This document shows positions 60,392 through 64,000 of a DNA stretch of 64,000 nt, piece by piece. Numbering within the stretch: the stretch's first letter is position 1; each line of letters starts with the position of its first letter. The notes under the pieces were generated by a model, which had not been told where the DNA came from, made no database searches, and worked only from the letters and a program-made list of their open reading frames with translations. The DNA is from an uncultured Bacteroides sp. (GTDB taxonomy: Bacteria > Bacteroidota > Bacteroidia > Bacteroidales > Bacteroidaceae): positions 2,914,001-2,978,000 of the forward strand of contig NZ_OY762899.1 of assembly GCF_963666545.1 (NCBI RefSeq). The letters are read 5' to 3'. The position numbers were made by a program, and so were the translations under genes.

Positions 60392-61609
60392 ATGAAACAC
60401 ATTATTATATTGGGAGACGGAATGGCCGATTGGCCTGTGAAGTCATTGGGAGACAAGACGCTCCTGCAATATGCAAAGACGCCTTATATGGACATGCTCG
60501 CCCGGATGGGACGCAACGGTAGGCTACAGACGGTAGCCGAAGGCTTTCATCCGGGCAGCGAAGTAGCTAATTTATCCGTACTGGGTTACAACTTGCCGAA
60601 GGTGTACGAAGGTCGCGGTGCCCTGGAAGCAGCAAGCATCGGTATCGACCTCAAGCCGGGAGAGATGGCAATGCGCTGTAACCTGATTTGTGTGGAAGGT
60701 GAGATTCTGAAGAATCATTCTTCGGGACATATCACTACCGAGGAGGCAGATGTGCTGATTCAATACTTGCAAGAGAAGTTGGGAAGCGATAGGGTAGCCT
60801 TTCATACAGGTGTGTCATATCGTCATTTATTGGTCATCAAAGGAGGTAATAAACAGTTGGATTGTACTCCTCCTCACGATGTGCCGCTTCATCCGTTCCG
60901 CCCATTGTTAGTGAAGCCGCTGATACCTGAAGCGCAGGAAACAGCTGACTTGATTAACGAACTAATTTTAAAATCGCAAGAGCTGTTGAAGAATCATCCG
61001 TTAAACTTAAAGCGGATGGCTGAAGGCAAGGATCCGGCCAATAGCATTTGGCCTTGGTCTCCCGGCTATCGCCCAAAGATGGAAACACTCTCCGATACTT
61101 TTCCGCAAATAAAGTCGGGCTCTGTGATCTCTGCCGTTGATTTAATTCGAGGTATCGGTTATTATGCCGGACTGCGTCGGTTACATGTGGAAGGGGCTAC
61201 CGGACTCTATGACACGAACTACGAGAACAAAGTGGCTGCTGCTTTGGAGGCATTGAAGACAGATGATTTCGTTTATCTACATATTGAGGCCAGTGATGAA
61301 GCCGGACACGAAGGTGATGTAGCATTGAAACTCAAAACAATTGAAAACTTGGATAGTCGTGCTGTCGGCCCGATTTATGAAGCGGTGAAAGATTGGAAAG
61401 AACCGGTAGCTATTGCTGTACTTCCCGATCATCCTACTCCCTGCGAACTCAGAACACATACCTCAGATCCTATCCCGTTCCTTATCTGGTATCCGGGAAT
61501 TACTGCCGATTCGGTACAAACGTATGATGAAGTAGCCGCTTGTGAGGGTGACTATGGAGTGTTGAAAGGAGATGAGTTTATGAAAGAATTTATGCATTCA
61601 AATCAATAG
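60392..61609 (+). CDS. ApgM-family (alkaline phosphatase superfamily) protein, putative homoserine kinase
   Basis: 405-residue cytoplasmic metalloenzyme. It has the AlkP-superfamily metal and nucleophile motifs IIILGDGMADW (Asp), HPGSEVANLSVLGYN (Ser) and, in the C-terminal half, HIEASDEAGHEGD and LPDHPTPCELRTHTSDP. General annotation is cofactor-independent phosphoglycerate mutase. Placement between thrA and thrC with no GHMP-type homoserine kinase in the operon fits the TIGR02535 subfamily of proposed homoserine kinases. I favour that role, as inferred from context. It starts 11 bp after thrA and ends one base before the thrC start codon. Confidence 0.85.
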   Translation: MKHIIILGDGMADWPVKSLGDKTLLQYAKTPYMDMLARMGRNGRLQTVAEGFHPGSEVANLSVLGYNLPKVYEGRGALEAASIGIDLKPGEMAMRCNLICVEGEILKNHSSGHITTEEADVLIQYLQEKLGSDRVAFHTGVSYRHLLVIKGGNKQLDCTPPHDVPLHPFRPLLVKPLIPEAQETADLINELILKSQELLKNHPLNLKRMAEGKDPANSIWPWSPGYRPKMETLSDTFPQIKSGSVISAVDLIRGIGYYAGLRRLHVEGATGLYDTNYENKVAAALEALKTDDFVYLHIEASDEAGHEGDVALKLKTIENLDSRAVGPIYEAVKDWKEPVAIAVLPDHPTPCELRTHTSDPIPFLIWYPGITADSVQTYDEVAACEGDYGVLKGDEFMKEFMHSNQ

Positions 61610-61610
61610 T

Positions 61611-62913
61611 ATGATGAAGTATTACAGTACCAACAAACAAGCTGCGATGGCTTCTTTACAAGAGGCGGTAGTCAAAGGGCTTGCATCAGACAAGGGGCTC
61701 TTTATGCCCGAAACAATCAAACCTCTGCCTAGCGAATTCTTTGAAACCATTGAAACACTTTCTTTTCGGGAGATCGCTTATCGGGTGGCAGACGCTTTCT
61801 TTGGCGAAGATGTACCGGCAGATACATTGAAAGAAATAGTGTATGACACACTTAGCTTCGATGTACCTCTGGTTCCTGTCAATGAGAATATCTATTCTCT
61901 GGAACTGTTTCATGGCCCTACGTTGGCTTTCAAAGATGTAGGCGGTCGCTTCATGGCACGTTTGCTTGGCTATTTTATCCGTAAAGAAGGGCTCAAGAAT
62001 GTAAATGTATTGGTTGCTACTTCGGGCGATACGGGAAGTGCCGTAGCCAACGGTTTTCTCGGCGTGGAAGGCATTCATGTCTATGTACTTTATCCGAAAG
62101 GAAAGGTTAGTGAGATACAAGAGAAGCAATTCACTACTCTGGGGCAGAACATCACTTCTTTAGAGATAGACGGAACTTTTGACGACTGTCAGGCATTGGT
62201 GAAACTGGCGTTTATGGACGAAGAATTGAATAAGCATTTATTGCTTACCTCTGCTAATTCCATCAACGTCGCTCGTTTCCTGCCACAGGCTTTTTATTAC
62301 TTTTATGCTTATGCACAACTGAAGAAGTTGGGTAAAGCTGATAAGATGGTGGTCTCTGTACCCAGTGGAAACTTTGGAAACATAACGGCGGGTTTGTTTG
62401 GCAAACAAATGGGACTGCCTGTAACCCGCTTCATTGCTGCTAATAATAAGAATGATATATTCTATCAGTACCTGCAAACAGGTCAGTACAATCCTCGTCC
62501 GTCTATTGCTACCATTGCTAATGCCATGGATGTGGGTGATCCAAGTAATTTTGCCCGTGTACTCGACTTGTATGCTCACTCTCATGCAGCCATTTCAGCA
62601 GAAATAACAGGTACCACCTATACCGACGAACAGATCAGTGAAACGTTGCAGAACGTTTACCAGGAAACACATTATCTGCTCGATCCGCATGGTGCTTGTG
62701 GTTATCGTGCGCTTAAGGAAGGACTAAAAGATGGTGAAGTAGGCGTATTCCTTGAAACGGCTCATCGCTAAGTTTCTCGAAACAGTAGAGGGCATTATCC
62801 ATGATAAAGTCACTATTCCCGCTAAGTTACAAGAATTCATGAAAGGTGAAAAGAAGAGCTTGGAGATGAGCAAAGACTTTGCTGATTTCAAATCTTATTT
62901 GTTAAGTCTTTAA
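61611..62913 (+). pseudogene. thrC: Threonine synthase, frame broken near the 3' end
   Basis: PLP enzyme converting O-phosphohomoserine to threonine. The first 386 codons (61611-62771) show the threonine synthase signatures FHGPTLAFKDVGGRF (with the PLP Lys), NVLVATSGDTGSAVANGFLG, SVPSGNFGNITAGL and DPHGACGYRAL. The frame then stops after ETAHR. In another frame, from 62767, AKFLETVEGIIHDKVTIPAK continues to a stop at 62911, which is the normal C-terminus. Restoring CCGGCT at 62766 in place of CGCT gives ETAHPAKFLETVE and about 434 residues in all, the usual length. Loss of two bases in the sequence or assembly is likely; real disruption would cause threonine auxotrophy. Confidence 0.88.
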
Positions 62914-62930
62914 GCAGTTAGATACAGTAG

Positions 62931-62966
62931 AAATCCCGCCAGAATTATTCTGCACGGGATTTTTAT
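62931..62966 (+). terminator. Terminator of the threonine operon
   Basis: AAATCCCG (62931-62938) pairs with CGGGATTT (62955-62962), followed by TTTAT. It lies 17 bp after the thrC stop and 14 bp before the MFS gene. Confidence 0.75.
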
Positions 62967-62979
62967 ATAACTATCGGAT

Positions 62980-64000
62980 ATGAGTAATTGGAAAAGTGTT
63001 TTTGCAGTCATTTGGACAGGACAGTTGTTTTCTATTTTAAGCAGCTCTATCGTTAGTTTTGCTTTAATCTTATGGCTTAGTTTTGAAACCGGTTCTGCAC
63101 AGGTGTTGGCTCTATCTGCTTTGGCAGCTTTACTTCCCCAGTCTATCATAGGCTTGGTTGCCGGAGTCTATATTGATCGTTGGGACAGGAAACTGACCAT
63201 GATTCTGGCCGATTCATTCATTGCGCTTTGTACGTTCTTACTCGCCATTCTCTTCTTTCTGGGAATAGCTGAAGTCTGGCATATTTATGTACTCTTGGCT
63301 TTACGCTCTGTGGGTTCGGCTTTTCACATGCCTGCCATGCAAGCCTCTGTTCCTTTGTTAGCTCCTACCGACCAACTAACCCGCATAGCAGGAATCAACC
63401 AGATGCTAGAGTCCGTTTGTAATATTGCCGGTCCGGCATTAGGCGCCTTGTTTATTGGCTTTATGGATATCAGCTATATTCTGCTTCTGGATGTTGGAGG
63501 TGCATTGATTGCTTGCGTTTCACTCTTATTTGTCCATATACCTAACCCCGAGAAAGAGGAAAACAAGCGCATTGGAGTTCTGTTTGAACTTAAGGACGCA
63601 GTACACACCGTGAAAGGCATCAAGGGTATTATTCCTCTGGTTTCGTTTTCCGTATTGGCCACTTTTGTATTGATGCCGGTTGCCGTTCTGTTCCCGTTGA
63701 TGACGCTGAAACATTTCTCCGGAGACGCTTTTCAGATGAGTGTCGTGGAAGTGGCATGGGGAGCAGGTATGCTCATCGGAGGAGCTATCATGGGCATCTT
63801 TGCATTAAAAGTGAATAAAGTTCTATTGATTAATCTGATGTATATTGCCATTGGTTTAAGCTTTTACTTCTCGGGTATATTACCCGAAACGGGCTTTTGG
63901 CTCTTTGTGTTTCTTACACTTGCAGGGGGCATAGCAGGGAGCGTGTACAATGCTTCTTTTATTGCGGTGATTCAGCTACAAATACCTCCGGCCATTCTTG
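62980..64000 (+). CDS. MFS transporter (macrolide-efflux-like), 3' end outside the window
   Basis: At least 340 residues, open to the end of the window. It starts MSNWKSVFAVIWTGQLFSIL and shows the MFS pattern: a first helix GQLFSILSSSIVSFALILWL, the loop GVYIDRWDRKLTMILADSF corresponding to motif A (G..DR..R), RSVGSAFHMPAMQASVPLL and INQMLESVCNIAGPALGAL. At least nine helices are visible. The arrangement and motif A resemble MefA/DHA3-type efflux carriers; the substrate is unknown. The start ATG at 62980 follows the thr operon terminator by 14 bp. Confidence 0.88.
   Translation, partial: MSNWKSVFAVIWTGQLFSILSSSIVSFALILWLSFETGSAQVLALSALAALLPQSIIGLVAGVYIDRWDRKLTMILADSFIALCTFLLAILFFLGIAEVWHIYVLLALRSVGSAFHMPAMQASVPLLAPTDQLTRIAGINQMLESVCNIAGPALGALFIGFMDISYILLLDVGGALIACVSLLFVHIPNPEKEENKRIGVLFELKDAVHTVKGIKGIIPLVSFSVLATFVLMPVAVLFPLMTLKHFSGDAFQMSVVEVAWGAGMLIGGAIMGIFALKVNKVLLINLMYIAIGLSFYFSGILPETGFWLFVFLTLAGGIAGSVYNASFIAVIQLQIPPAIL

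Noticed and set aside
62767-62913. Separate small gene after thrC
   Set aside because: The peptide is the standard threonine synthase C-terminus and has no start codon.

Overview
The window looks like a chromosome segment of a Bacteroidales bacterium, most likely Bacteroides or a close relative. This rests on a SusC/SusD pair, DUF4369 and DUF4249 lipoproteins, TonB-dependent receptors with carboxypeptidase-regulatory domains, a LytTR/LytS pair, a hybrid two-component regulator remnant, and promoters of the Bacteroidetes type (TTTG/TTG about 19-20 nt upstream of TAnnTTTG). Base composition is moderately AT-rich. No phage, integrase, transposase or CRISPR array is visible. Most of the window is core metabolism and envelope genes with a few accessory patches.

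Layout. 1-5.4 kb: the 3' part of a SusC/SusD uptake locus plus a DUF4369-thioredoxin lipoprotein broken by a frameshift. 5.4-13.4 kb (minus): a GT51 transglycosylase, then an ABC-type tripartite efflux operon (ATPase, two MacB-like permeases, adaptor, TolC). 13.6-15.1 kb: ROK glucokinase and rplS, convergent. 15.3-20.1 kb: a 5'-nucleotidase split into two proteins, and a 1000-residue GH3/beta-lactamase-fold fusion. 20.1-23.2 kb: an accessory patch with degenerate tandem repeats, a MarR regulator, a decayed regulator start, a GH5 lipoprotein between 60-bp direct repeats, and a PepSY-type membrane protein. 23.3-32.6 kb (minus): nitroreductase and DUF1304, a multidomain CoA-disulfide-reductase-like protein, and a TonB receptor/DUF4249/DUF4405 locus behind a LytS/LytTR system. 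32.9-41.5 kb: a potassium-uptake kdp cluster in which regulation is rebuilt. It has a sigma-54-type response regulator, kdpFABC, a KdpD sensor domain without a kinase, a separate HAMP-PAS histidine kinase, and a sigma-54-like promoter before kdpF. 41.6-50.9 kb: tRNA-Met(CAU), a START-like protein, lptF/G-family permease, ribBA, an aspartate aminotransferase, a ferredoxin, metA and a U32 peptidase. 51-57.5 kb: a candidate small RNA, a TonB receptor, a LuxR-type regulator, an FAD-dependent dehydrogenase and radA. 57.7-62.9 kb: a threonine operon (leader peptide, thrA, an ApgM-like putative homoserine kinase, thrC). The window ends inside an MFS transporter.

How the genes fit together. Threonine and methionine branch genes sit in one neighbourhood: aspartate aminotransferase, ThrA, putative homoserine kinase, ThrC, and MetA with the residue linked to acetyl-CoA use. 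The thr operon starts with a 19-residue Thr/Ile-bearing leader peptide followed by a hairpin, which suggests attenuation. The kdp cluster couples the K+ pump to a sigma-54 activator rather than a KdpE-type regulator.

Two genes (the DUF4369-thioredoxin gene and thrC) have single frame breaks whose protein continuation is immediate in another frame. Each is explained by loss of bases from short G/C runs, so assembly errors are as likely as real mutations.
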